Part shown: in pieces, positions 8,887 through 17,655 of the stretch | Layout: the number at the start of each line of letters is the position of its first letter | How positions within the stretch are numbered: the first letter of the stretch is position 1 | DNA from: Plebeiibacterium marinum | GTDB lineage: Bacteria; Bacteroidota; Bacteroidia; Bacteroidales; Marinilabiliaceae | DNA length: 64,000 bases | Reading direction: 5' to 3' | Assembly: GCF_026013615.1 (NCBI RefSeq) | Contig: NZ_JAPDPI010000008.1 | Location: 85,030 to 149,029 of the forward strand | Translations under genes and position numbers: made by a program | The notes under the pieces: generated by a model | Database searches by the model: none | What the model saw: only the letters and a program-made list of their open reading frames with translations | Told to the model about the DNA's origin: nothing

Positions 8887-9585
8887 ATGGACGTGAATCC
8901 AAAGAAAATATTATTAGTTGAAGATGATACCAGTATGGGTTTCCTTTTGGTTGAGTTTTTAGAATCAAATGGTTTTGATGTTAAACTGTATAAGGATGGT
9001 TTACAGGGATTAAATGCTTTTAATAGTTATAAATTTGATTTTTGCATATTGGATGTGATGTTGCCTGGCCTTGATGGATTTTCTATTGCTGAAAAAATAA
9101 GGGAAAAGGATAAGGAGATACCTGTAATTTTTTTAACAGCGAAAACGTTTAAGGAAGATAAAATAAAGGGTTTTAACTTAGGTGTTGATGATTATGTTGT
9201 GAAGCCTTTTGATGAAGATGAGCTGCTGTGTCGTATAAGGGCCATTATGAGTCGATGTGATCCCGTGGTTCAGCCGGTTTATTGTGCAGATGAATATACA
9301 ATAGGGGGATTTGTATTTGATTATAAAAACCAGCTTCTAAAAATTAAGGAAGAATCAAAGCGGCTCACTTATAAGGAAAATGAAGTGCTGAAAATGTTGG
9401 CGGCTTCAAAAAATGAATTGGTCAAGCGTGACGATATCTTAAATAGCCTTTGGGGCGATAATGATTATTTTAATAGCAGGAGTCTCGATGTTTTTATTGC
9501 AAAACTGAGAAAATATTTAAAAGCAGATTCATGTATCAATATTGAAAATGTACCTACAGTTGGCTTCGTTCTAAAAGATGTTTAA
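8887..9585 (+). CDS. OmpR-family response regulator
   Basis: The 232-residue protein has a receiver domain (about 7-120) with the acidic pocket E12/D13, phosphoacceptor D56 (ILDVMLPG), the conserved Thr in FLTAK and Lys in VVKPF. A winged-helix DNA-binding domain (about 135-232) follows, with the usual ending NVPTVGFVL. It partners the kinase encoded immediately upstream. Likely targets include its own operon and the divergent Cys-rich peptide gene through the phased repeats at 7474-7511 (inferred). Confidence 0.94.
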   Translation: MDVNPKKILLVEDDTSMGFLLVEFLESNGFDVKLYKDGLQGLNAFNSYKFDFCILDVMLPGLDGFSIAEKIREKDKEIPVIFLTAKTFKEDKIKGFNLGVDDYVVKPFDEDELLCRIRAIMSRCDPVVQPVYCADEYTIGGFVFDYKNQLLKIKEESKRLTYKENEVLKMLAASKNELVKRDDILNSLWGDNDYFNSRSLDVFIAKLRKYLKADSCINIENVPTVGFVLKDV

Positions 9586-9931
9586 TGGCTTTTGTAGTCT
9601 GTTTCTGCGTTTTGTTTCAAAAAATATTCAAAAGTTATACATATTGTTCCAAAAAATGGAAAATGTATAAAGTGCAGATATACCGCTAAGTATGGGGATT
9701 TTGGAGAGGTTATAAACAAGTAACTTTATGTTAATATAAGTGGTTTGAGATTTTTTAGCTGTTTTGCTGCATGGTGGTTTTTTAGAATGCTACTTAAAAT
9801 TTATACATTGCACTTTAAATCAGTTGTTTGGTATTTATTTTAGTCGGGTGGAAAGATCGAATCCTTTTTATTTCGTTTAACAAAAAAAGGATGGTTTTGA
9901 TATAATTCATGTTGAATTAAAAATTTTACGC
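9586..9931. other. Intergenic region with TGTATAA / AGTGCA repeats
   Basis: No gene was seen. AATGTATAA-AGTGCA (9662-9676) and, on the other strand near 9801-9818, the same two blocks in swapped order (AAAGTGC-AATGTATAA) occur, plus a third TTATACAT near 9635. No canonical TAnnTTTG element was found close to the downstream start. Confidence 0.4.
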
Positions 9932-12103
9932 ATGAAAATGGTGTTTAACAAAGCGTTGTTTGTCCTAGGATGTTTCTTTTTTGTTTTTTGTCTTACATTT
10001 TCCCAGAATTCAGATGGAAAAAGAAATGCTAAGTTGTTCAAGCGGGCTTTGCATCTTGCCGATGAGGGTAATTATAAGGATGCAATCAGTAGTTTGAAGG
10101 TTATTTTGCATAGTGATCCCAAAGATTTAGATGCCCTGTTTAATATTGGTTTATGTTATTTGAATACTTCTGATGGGGCTGATACTGCTTTGATATATTT
10201 TAACAAAGGGATGGATGTTCTTACAGATGAACAAAAGACCGGTTATTTTGGGCGGGAGTTTGGGATGTCTATTGGTAAGGCCTATCAGGTTTTGCTGAAG
10301 CCGTTAAAAGCTGTTGAGATTTATGAAGATCTGTTGGTGCACCTTGGAGATGAGGATACCTTGGTGCAAAAAGAATTAGAACGCGAGATACAGGTTTGCC
10401 ATAATGCTAATTTTTTTCTGGAGCATCCCATTGATATAGTTGTAGAGAATATGGGTAGTGAAGTAAACTCAATGTACGATGACCATAGTCCCTTGGTTGG
10501 TGTAAGCGAGAATCAATTGTTTTTTACTTCCCGCCGGAATTGGATTAAACTATCGCTTCTTCCTGATGGACAATATGCTGAAAAGATTTACTCTGTACCG
10601 TTATCTGCTAAGAACTGGGAAAGTGCCCGTTTGCTAAAGGTGTTTTTCCGTCAAAATGAGCACGAAGCAGCAGCTTCTCTATCTCCCGATGGGGATGATA
10701 TTGTTTTGTTTAGAAATGATGAGCATGGAAAGAGTTTGTACATCAGCCATTTTGATGGTGATAATTGGTCGGAACCCGAAAAGCTTCCATTTCCCATAAA
10801 TAGTTTTGCTCAGGAAACGCATGGGTCATTATCTGCAGATAAGAGTACCTTGTTTTTTACTTCAGACAGGGAAGGTGGTTTTGGAGGTATCGATATTTAT
10901 ATGTCAAAAAAAAATGCCAAAGGGGTTTGGGGTAATCCTATCAACCTTGGTGCAAATATTAATACTGAGTATGATGAAGAAACCCCGATGATTCATTATG
11001 ATGGAAAAACATTGTATTTTTCTTCGGAAGGACATAATTCAATGGGGAGGCTGGATGTTTTTTACGCCCAAATGAATGCTGATTCAACATGGGGGCGACC
11101 AGTGAACCTGGGGTATCCAATTAATACCCCGGATGATGATTTCTTTTTCGTTCCAACGGTGAATAAAAGCCATGCATATTATGCTTCCTCTAAATTTGAT
11201 GATAATTATGGAGGTTCAGATATATATCATGTGAAGTTTGAAACTGATGATAATACCGAACTGGCAGTTGTGGAGGGTAGGATTGACGAGACCTTAGGTA
11301 CTAATATGAATGATATGAGGATTTTGGTAACCAGGCGCAAGGATAAGAGGCTGGTTGGAGATTATCGCCCAAATCCTACTAACGGAAATTATATGTTGTT
11401 TCTTGAGGTTGGTTATGAGTATGAAATAAAAGAAACAAATTCGCAGCAGGAGAAAGAGAAGGTGTCATATGTAAATGCTACCCCGGATATGAGTTATTTG
11501 GATAAGCGGACGCCGGTTGTTTTTACTGATGTGGCTATGGATGCGCCTCTTACTAAGGCCGATGTTGAAGTTGTAACTGACCCGGGACAAGATGCAATTG
11601 AGCATGAGGTGAAAGGTGTGGTTGAGGGAGAAAATGTGGTAATAAATGAGCCGTCTGTTGAAGGTGTTGCAGAGGATAAGGGGGTTGGTGCTGAACGTAG
11701 ACCGGAGAGGGAGGATGTTGGTATATCACAAGTTGAAATAGTAATGGAAACAGAAAACAATACCTCTACAGTTTCTAATGCAGTTGTGAAACCTAAAACT
11801 GTTGTGCCGGTTATGATAGTTGAAAGGGATGATAATTTTGTTATCAGTACACGTCCCGGCTATACAATACAGATTTTAGCACTTGAAAAAGGGCCGTTAA
11901 AAGATATGAGCTTCTTTACCAGACGTGGAGTTAATGGGGTTGTGGAGGTGAAATGTGTTGATGGATTTACCCGTTATATACTTGGAGAATTTAATGGTTA
12001 TCGGGAGTCGCTGAAAATTAAGAAAAAGTTAGTGGCTGATGGTTATTTTAAGGATATATGGATCAGACCATTGAGAGATTTGGATAATTTAAAATTAAAA
12101 TAA
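9932..12103 (+). CDS. TPR / PD40 / SPOR-like envelope protein
   Basis: The 723-residue protein has a signal peptide (about 1-25) and N-terminal TPRs (about 30-160). WD40-like PD40 (TolB-type) repeats run from about 185 to 440 (SLSADKSTLFFTSDREGGFG, YDGKTLYFSSEGHNSMG). A carboxypeptidase-regulatory-like beta domain (about 445-530), a Val/Glu-rich linker (about 545-620) and a C-terminal SPOR-like segment (GYTIQILALEKGP to the end) follow. The front half resembles PorE-type type IX accessory proteins, but the C-terminal OmpA peptidoglycan-binding domain is replaced by the SPOR-like one, which would also bind septal peptidoglycan. It stands alone, ending at a strong hairpin. A role as periplasmic scaffold is inferred. 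Confidence 0.8.
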   Translation: MKMVFNKALFVLGCFFFVFCLTFSQNSDGKRNAKLFKRALHLADEGNYKDAISSLKVILHSDPKDLDALFNIGLCYLNTSDGADTALIYFNKGMDVLTDEQKTGYFGREFGMSIGKAYQVLLKPLKAVEIYEDLLVHLGDEDTLVQKELEREIQVCHNANFFLEHPIDIVVENMGSEVNSMYDDHSPLVGVSENQLFFTSRRNWIKLSLLPDGQYAEKIYSVPLSAKNWESARLLKVFFRQNEHEAAASLSPDGDDIVLFRNDEHGKSLYISHFDGDNWSEPEKLPFPINSFAQETHGSLSADKSTLFFTSDREGGFGGIDIYMSKKNAKGVWGNPINLGANINTEYDEETPMIHYDGKTLYFSSEGHNSMGRLDVFYAQMNADSTWGRPVNLGYPINTPDDDFFFVPTVNKSHAYYASSKFDDNYGGSDIYHVKFETDDNTELAVVEGRIDETLGTNMNDMRILVTRRKDKRLVGDYRPNPTNGNYMLFLEVGYEYEIKETNSQQEKEKVSYVNATPDMSYLDKRTPVVFTDVAMDAPLTKADVEVVTDPGQDAIEHEVKGVVEGENVVINEPSVEGVAEDKGVGAERRPEREDVGISQVEIVMETENNTSTVSNAVVKPKTVVPVMIVERDDNFVISTRPGYTIQILALEKGPLKDMSFFTRRGVNGVVEVKCVDGFTRYILGEFNGYRESLKIKKKLVADGYFKDIWIRPLRDLDNLKLK

Positions 12104-12109
12104 TACCAG

Positions 12110-12147
12110 GTTAAAATCCCCCATCGTGTTTGTTGGGGGATTTTAAC
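12110..12147. terminator. Bidirectional hairpin between convergent genes
   Basis: GTTAAAATCCCCCA pairs perfectly with TGGGGGATTTTAAC (14 bp, 10-nt loop) between the stop codons at 12103 and 12163, suiting termination from both sides. Confidence 0.8.
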
Positions 12148-12162
12148 TTATAAGTTATGGCT

Positions 12163-13395
12163 TTAATTTACATCGGTTTCTTCTTCTGAACCTTCAATAT
12201 GTACTTCTTTTGACTTTCCAGGCAGTATTAAATTTAAGATAACACCTACTACGGAAGCTAAACCAATTCCTGCTAACGAAAAAGATCCAAAGTCGATAGA
12301 GGCTCCACCTATTCCAATGGTTAAAATAACAGAAACAATAACCATGTTCCTTGTTTTATGAAAATCAGCCTTTGATTCAATAAGTGTTTTTACACCAACA
12401 CTGGCAATCATTCCAAAAAGCAAAAGCATGATTCCTCCCAGGACTTCTGTGGGGATGGATTTAAGTATGCCGCTGATTTTACCGATAACAGAAAAAAGAA
12501 TTGCAGTAATGGCTGAGATCCTAAGTATCCTTGGGTTTGTTACTTTGGTAAGTTCAATGGCTCCTGTTACTTCAGAATAAGTAGTGTTGGGAACACTTCC
12601 CACCAGACCGGCAAAACTTGTGGCAATACCGTCTCCAAGCATGGTCCTGTTTAGTCCGGGATCTTTCATAAAATCTTTTTCTGCAACAGCACCAATGGCA
12701 TATATATCACCAACGTGTTCAATTAATGGGGCTATGGCAACCGGAATCATAAATAATACAGCTTCCCAACTGAATTCAGGAAGGGTAAAAGATGGCAGTT
12801 GAAACCATGCAGCTTCTGCTATCGGTGAAAAGTCAACCTTGCCCATGGCAAGCGACAATAAATAGCCAACAACTATGCCAATAAATACAGGAATTAATCT
12901 TATTATTCCCTTAAAGTACACAACAGCAATGATTGCCGATAGTAAAGAAATTCCGGCAATAATCCAGTTGTTCTTAGCCATGTCTACAGCTACAGGAGCA
13001 AGTGATAAACCTATAACCATGATTACAGGGCCTACAACCACTGAAGGAAAAAATGTTTTAATAAAATTAACTCCTCGGAGTTTGATTAAAAATGAAACAA
13101 CAGAGTATACTATTCCAACCGCAATAATACCAGATAGGGTTCCCGCAAAACCAAATTTTTCAGTGGCGGCTGTGATAGGGGCAATGAATGCAAAGCTACT
13201 GCCTAAAAAGACAGGGACTTTTCCTTTGGTAATCATGTGGAATATTAAGGTTCCTACTCCTGCTGAAAATAGTGCGATTGACGGATTGATGCCAACCAGT
13301 AGAGGAACTAATACGGTGGCTCCAAATGCCACAAAGAGAAACTGAACTCCCAACAGAATCTGTTTGGAATTAGATAATTGTGTTCTTGTATTCAT
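12163..13395 (-). CDS. uraA: Uracil/xanthine-type nucleobase permease (NCS2 family)
   Basis: The protein is a polytopic membrane transporter of about 410 residues with NCS2 signatures: N-terminal GVQFLFVAFGATVLVPLLVG, FLGSSFAFIAPI, and the substrate-site segment APLIEHVGDIYAIG followed by GTSFAGLVGSVPNTTYSE-like sequence. It should import uracil (or another nucleobase) with protons. I chose ATG at 13395; the longer frame to 13419 begins with TTG and lies over a predicted -7 element. A terminator facing this gene lies upstream. Substrate within NCS2 is not certain. Confidence 0.92.
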   Translation of the reverse strand: MNTRTQLSNSKQILLGVQFLFVAFGATVLVPLLVGINPSIALFSAGVGTLIFHMITKGKVPVFLGSSFAFIAPITAATEKFGFAGTLSGIIAVGIVYSVVSFLIKLRGVNFIKTFFPSVVVGPVIMVIGLSLAPVAVDMAKNNWIIAGISLLSAIIAVVYFKGIIRLIPVFIGIVVGYLLSLAMGKVDFSPIAEAAWFQLPSFTLPEFSWEAVLFMIPVAIAPLIEHVGDIYAIGAVAEKDFMKDPGLNRTMLGDGIATSFAGLVGSVPNTTYSEVTGAIELTKVTNPRILRISAITAILFSVIGKISGILKSIPTEVLGGIMLLLFGMIASVGVKTLIESKADFHKTRNMVIVSVILTIGIGGASIDFGSFSLAGIGLASVVGVILNLILPGKSKEVHIEGSEEETDVN

Positions 13396-13416
13396 GTTAA
13401 AATATTTGGGTTTGGG

Positions 13417-13424
13417 CAAAAATA
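13417..13424 (-). promoter_or_regulatory. Candidate -7 element for the nucleobase permease
   Basis: TATTTTTG on the minus strand matches TAnnTTTG and lies about 22 bp before the chosen ATG, supporting that start. No -33 TTG is evident. Confidence 0.45.
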
Positions 13425-13502
13425 GTAAAATAATACATGGCTGTAAATTTTACGACTCACAATTAGGAAAACAAATGCTTAAATAGGGGATGGGAGATTA
13501 TT

Positions 13503-13538
13503 AAAAAAGCCGGAAAAACACCCCTATTTTTCCGGCTT
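13503..13538 (-). terminator. Orphan intrinsic terminator upstream of the permease
   Basis: AAGCCGGAAAAA / TTTTTCCGGCTT form a perfect 12-bp stem with an 8-nt loop, followed on the minus strand by TTTTTT. No annotated minus-strand gene lies upstream of it, so it ends either a small RNA or an attenuated leader of the permease gene. Confidence 0.75.
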
Positions 13539-13697
13539 CCTCAAAGATTTCTGTAAAATCTAAACCTATTAAGAATATTTACAAGATAAGGATTATTAAT
13601 TAATTGATCAATGGTGAAATAGATGAATTTTGTCAAGTTTTTGATAAGGCCGTACCGGTGTTATAAATAATGAAATGCAATTCTTGTTATAATTTTA

Positions 13698-13705
13698 TAC
13701 ATTTG
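13698..13705 (+). promoter_or_regulatory. Candidate -7 element for the SLC12-type transporter operon
   Basis: TACATTTG matches TAnnTTTG and lies 25 bp before the ATG at 13731. No matching -33 element was seen. Confidence 0.45.
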
Positions 13706-13730
13706 AGAATCTAAATATAACATCAGAATA

Positions 13731-15953
13731 ATGCAAAAAACACTTTCAAACCCCAATGCAACATTTGGTTCAATGCCTGTTTTTATGACAGCTATTTCAA
13801 CCATTTTGGGGGCTATATTATTTCTTCGCTTTGGGTGGGCTGTTGGTAATGTTGGTTTTTGGGGTGTGTTAACCATCATTATTGTTGGGCATCTGGTTAC
13901 CATACCAACCGCATTTGCTGTTGCAGAAATTGCTACTAATCAAAAAGTACAAGGGGGCGGAGCGTATTATATTATATCCAGGTCTTTTGGGCTTAATATC
14001 GGAGGTGCAATTGGTATAGCCTTGTATTTGTCGCAAGCAATTAGTGTGGCTTTTTATATTATTGCATTTGGAGAGGCTTTTGATGCTGTGTTGCCTTACC
14101 TGTCATATGAAATAGATCCTCTGCTTTTTAAAAAGGTGGTCACCTTAATTATGATGACCTTATTGAGCATTATTGTAGTAATCAGAGGAGCTAACATTGG
14201 AATGAAAGCCTTGTATGTTGTTGTTGCCATTTTGTTTCTTTCAATAATCCTCTTTTTTATGGGATCTGCAGATACAGAACCACATACATTGTTATTGAAT
14301 CACACAGCCGAAAATTCAGAAGGTTTCTTTTATGTGTTTACTATAATTTTTCCTGCTTTTACAGGTATAGCTGCGGGGTTGGGTTTGTCCGGCGATTTAA
14401 AAGATCCCAAAAAATCTATACCTAAGGGAACCTTATGGGCAACATTGATAGGAATGGTTGTTTATGTTGGAATTGCATATAAACTAACCATTTCGGCTAC
14501 GCCTGAAGAACTGGCTGGAGACCAGTTGATAATGCAGCGAATAGCTTTGTGGGGTCCAATTATTCCTATTGGTTTGGCTGCTGCCACGTTATCTTCAGCC
14601 ATAGGGTCTATTTTAGTAGCGCCTAGAACTTTGCAGGCAATTGGTTTCGATAATATTTTGCCTTATCCCCATATTAATAAATGGTTTGCAAAGGGCAAAG
14701 AAAAGGATAATGATCCCGTAAATGGAAGTCTGGTTACCATTGTAATTGCCTATTTTTTTGTAATTATTGGTGATGTTAACTTTGTGGCGCAAATAATATC
14801 CATGTTTTTTATGGTGACATATGGGGCTATTTGCTTAATAAGTTTTTTGGAAAATTTTGCGGCAGACCCTTCCTATCGTCCTACTTTTAAGCATAATAAA
14901 TGGTATTATTCCCTTGCTGGTGCTGTGCTTTCTTTTTGGCTGATGTTTAAAATGAATTTGACATATGCTTTTGTTTCTGTAGTGATTATGGGTGTTATTT
15001 ATTTGATTATAAGTAAATACAGGCCGGAGAAGAGAGGCTTGGAAAAACTGTTTAAAGGTGTGGTTTTTCAATTAAGCAGACAGATACAAATATTTGTTCA
15101 GCAGGCAAATAAAGAAGAGCAGGGATATAACTGGCGGCCCTTTGCTGTTTGTGTTAGTGCAGATTCGTTTGAACGCCAGAGTGCATTTGATTTACTTGGA
15201 TGGATATCACATAAATATGGATTTGGCACCTACATTCACTATGTTGAAGGTTTTTTGAATACCCAAACATATTATCATTCAAAAAAAACTTTGGAGAGGT
15301 TGATTAGCCGTGCCAAGGGCAGTAATACCCGTGTGTATATAGATACAATAATAAGCCCTTCTTATACTTCGGCAATTGCACAGGTAATACAGTTATCTGG
15401 TATTTCAGGTAAGGGCAGTAACTTGATATTGTTTGAGTTTCCGAGCGATAAACCAGAGTCCTTAAAAAATGCTCTGGATAATTATATGTTGTTTGATTCA
15501 TGTAAAATGGATGTCTGTTTTTTAAATACTTCCATAAAAGGGTTTGGTTATAAAAAGGAGATTCATGTATGGATTGGGCGTCATGATTTTCATAATGCAA
15601 ACCTAATGGTATTGTTGGCATATATAATATTAGGTCATCCCGATTGGCAAAAAGGGTTTATTAAAATCTATTCCCTGGTTCCTGCTAAAGAGGGCAATGA
15701 AGAGAGGAAGAAATGGTTAGACAGGATTAAGTCCGGAAGGTTGCCTATTGCTCCGGGTAATGTGCAGATGGTTCCTTTTAGTGAAGGGGACAATAAAGAA
15801 AGTATCATTAAAAAACAGAGTCATGATGCAGATTTAACTATAATTGGTTTTTCGTCAGAAGATATCAAGAATGGAACAGAACGTTTTACAAAATATGATA
15901 ATATGGGCAATATCTTGTTTGTAAATGCATATCGTAAAAAGGAAATTGAATAA
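13731..15953 (+). CDS. SLC12-like amino acid/cation-chloride transporter (APC superfamily)
   Basis: The 740-residue protein has about twelve N-terminal membrane helices (15-440) with the cation-chloride cotransporter hallmark GAILFLRFGWAVGNVG, GGGAYYIISRSFG and FPAFTGIAAGLGLSGDL. A cytosolic C-terminal domain (about 455-740) resembles the SLC12 C-terminus, with regions recalling nucleotide-binding USP-like folds (DADLTIIGFSSED near the end). Substrate may be K+/Na+ with Cl- or an amino acid and cannot be fixed. The membrane glycosyltransferase starts 10 bp downstream, implying cotranscription. Confidence 0.88.
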   Translation: MQKTLSNPNATFGSMPVFMTAISTILGAILFLRFGWAVGNVGFWGVLTIIIVGHLVTIPTAFAVAEIATNQKVQGGGAYYIISRSFGLNIGGAIGIALYLSQAISVAFYIIAFGEAFDAVLPYLSYEIDPLLFKKVVTLIMMTLLSIIVVIRGANIGMKALYVVVAILFLSIILFFMGSADTEPHTLLLNHTAENSEGFFYVFTIIFPAFTGIAAGLGLSGDLKDPKKSIPKGTLWATLIGMVVYVGIAYKLTISATPEELAGDQLIMQRIALWGPIIPIGLAAATLSSAIGSILVAPRTLQAIGFDNILPYPHINKWFAKGKEKDNDPVNGSLVTIVIAYFFVIIGDVNFVAQIISMFFMVTYGAICLISFLENFAADPSYRPTFKHNKWYYSLAGAVLSFWLMFKMNLTYAFVSVVIMGVIYLIISKYRPEKRGLEKLFKGVVFQLSRQIQIFVQQANKEEQGYNWRPFAVCVSADSFERQSAFDLLGWISHKYGFGTYIHYVEGFLNTQTYYHSKKTLERLISRAKGSNTRVYIDTIISPSYTSAIAQVIQLSGISGKGSNLILFEFPSDKPESLKNALDNYMLFDSCKMDVCFLNTSIKGFGYKKEIHVWIGRHDFHNANLMVLLAYIILGHPDWQKGFIKIYSLVPAKEGNEERKKWLDRIKSGRLPIAPGNVQMVPFSEGDNKESIIKKQSHDADLTIIGFSSEDIKNGTERFTKYDNMGNILFVNAYRKKEIE

Positions 15954-15963
15954 TTTTTAGTAG

Positions 15964-17652
15964 ATGATACAGGGCAAAAGTCAAAAGAAAATATTATTAC
16001 AGGGCATATCCCTGGAAGGTTGGTTGGAGAAATGGGCAAGGGCCATCTTTTATGTATTGGCAGCAGGATTCTTGATTTTTAGTTTATTATATTTTAATGC
16101 GAGAGCGAGTATTGCCGGCGATGATTCAACTTATATCACAAGGGCGTTAAACTTTTGGCAAACAGGAAAATTCCCTACGTACCAAGGGCCTTTATATCCT
16201 ATGGTTCTTTCTTTGTTTGTTGGGCTGTTTGGGATGAATTTAATTGTGTTGAAAATATCTAGCCTCATATTTAATTTTATAGCTTTTGTTCTTTTTTTTA
16301 AAGCGTATAAGGGACGGGTTTCGTATACAAGTTTGTTTTATGCGTTAGGGATTTTAAGTGTTAGCAACTATTTTCTTTTCTTTTCCAGTCAAACATTTTC
16401 TGAGGCATTTTTTATGATGCTGCAGGCTTTCTTTTTTGTATTGGTTTTTAAGTATGTGGATAAGAATCAGGGTGCTGATCTGAAGTATTCAAAACATGAA
16501 ATACAGGATGTTGGGTTAATTGTTCTGTTTGCCGGGTTGATGTTTATTACAAGGACAATCGGTTTTGGTGCAGTTTTGGCCTTGGTAATATTTTTTCTTG
16601 TGTATGGGCAATATAAACGGGCTGTTGTTGTTTTATTGGGTTTTGTTTTATTGGTTATGTTGTTTGTGGGGATAAAAAGTGTTTTTTGGGATTTGCCAAG
16701 TAATAAAGGGATGCAAACTGCTCAATTGCTTAATAAAAATCCTTATGATAGCAGTAAGGGGAAAGAGGATGTTGCAGGTTTTGTACAACGGTTTAAGGAT
16801 AATTCAAACCTCTATCTATCGAAGCATTTTATGCGTATTGTTGGTTTTAAGGCGATTAGTAAAAACACCATAAACCCCGCAATAACCATCATGTTGTATG
16901 TTGTTTTCTTATTAGGGTTTTTTTGGTTTCCCAAGAGGAATAAATATTTGTTTTTTACAGCAGTGTATCTGGCAATAATGTTGGGGATTACCTTTTTTTC
17001 TCTCCAACGGCTATGGGATCAGTGCCGGTTAATTATTCCCCTTGTACCCTTTGTCTTGTTGTTTCTTGTGAGTGTTGTGTTTCAGGTTTCAAAAGAAAAA
17101 AACAACAAGATTATTATTTGGATATTGCCATTGTTTTTATGTGTTTCTTTGGGATTCAGTTTAAAGAGGGGAGTTGAAACAATTGATCTTGAAACATTGT
17201 CGAAAAATATTAGAGGAGACAAGCTTGCCGGTTTTACTCCGGATTGGGTAAGTTATTTGCAGATGGTTGATTATGTGGAAAGAAATTTGGGTGAGGATAG
17301 TATCTATGTAGCCTGTCGGAAACCTAATATTGCAAGAATTTATGGCAAGGGTAGAAAGTTTTATGGAGTGTACCGGATACCCGAGGGAGATGCTGTGGAG
17401 TTGGTTCGTCACCTTAAAAGAAATAAAATTACCCATATAATGATGGCGAGTTTGCGAAAAACTCCTCAGCAGTACACAGGAGAGACTATTAATACCATAA
17501 AAAGATATATGTCAGTAGTGGTAAATGAGTACCCTGAAATTTTTAAATTAGAAAAAATGTATGGAGATGAGGAACCATGTTATTTGTTTAAAATTGATTA
17601 TTCGCAATTAGATAACCAGTTGGAATTAAATTCAACAGTTGAAGGAAAATAG
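15964..17652 (+). CDS. GT39/ArnT-like membrane glycosyltransferase
   Basis: The 562-residue protein has about ten transmembrane helices in the first 400 residues and a soluble extracytoplasmic C-terminal part. The first loop carries the catalytic acidic motif of GT-C enzymes (AGDDSTYITRALNFW, then GPLYPM). Such enzymes transfer sugar from a polyprenyl-phosphate donor to lipid or protein on the outer face of the inner membrane. The next gene, 3 bp downstream, encodes a polyprenyl-phosphate-sugar-synthase-like domain that could supply this donor. Acceptor and sugar are unknown. Confidence 0.85.
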   Translation: MIQGKSQKKILLQGISLEGWLEKWARAIFYVLAAGFLIFSLLYFNARASIAGDDSTYITRALNFWQTGKFPTYQGPLYPMVLSLFVGLFGMNLIVLKISSLIFNFIAFVLFFKAYKGRVSYTSLFYALGILSVSNYFLFFSSQTFSEAFFMMLQAFFFVLVFKYVDKNQGADLKYSKHEIQDVGLIVLFAGLMFITRTIGFGAVLALVIFFLVYGQYKRAVVVLLGFVLLVMLFVGIKSVFWDLPSNKGMQTAQLLNKNPYDSSKGKEDVAGFVQRFKDNSNLYLSKHFMRIVGFKAISKNTINPAITIMLYVVFLLGFFWFPKRNKYLFFTAVYLAIMLGITFFSLQRLWDQCRLIIPLVPFVLLFLVSVVFQVSKEKNNKIIIWILPLFLCVSLGFSLKRGVETIDLETLSKNIRGDKLAGFTPDWVSYLQMVDYVERNLGEDSIYVACRKPNIARIYGKGRKFYGVYRIPEGDAVELVRHLKRNKITHIMMASLRKTPQQYTGETINTIKRYMSVVVNEYPEIFKLEKMYGDEEPCYLFKIDYSQLDNQLELNSTVEGK

Positions 17653-17655
17653 ATC

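Larger units (their letters stand above)
13425..13730. other. Divergent intergenic region, no gene seen
   Basis: It separates the permease from the SLC12-type transporter. It holds a minus-strand terminator (13503-13538) and the plus-strand -7 element at 13698. No open reading frame is convincing; a short minus-strand RNA ending at the terminator is possible. Confidence 0.5.
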
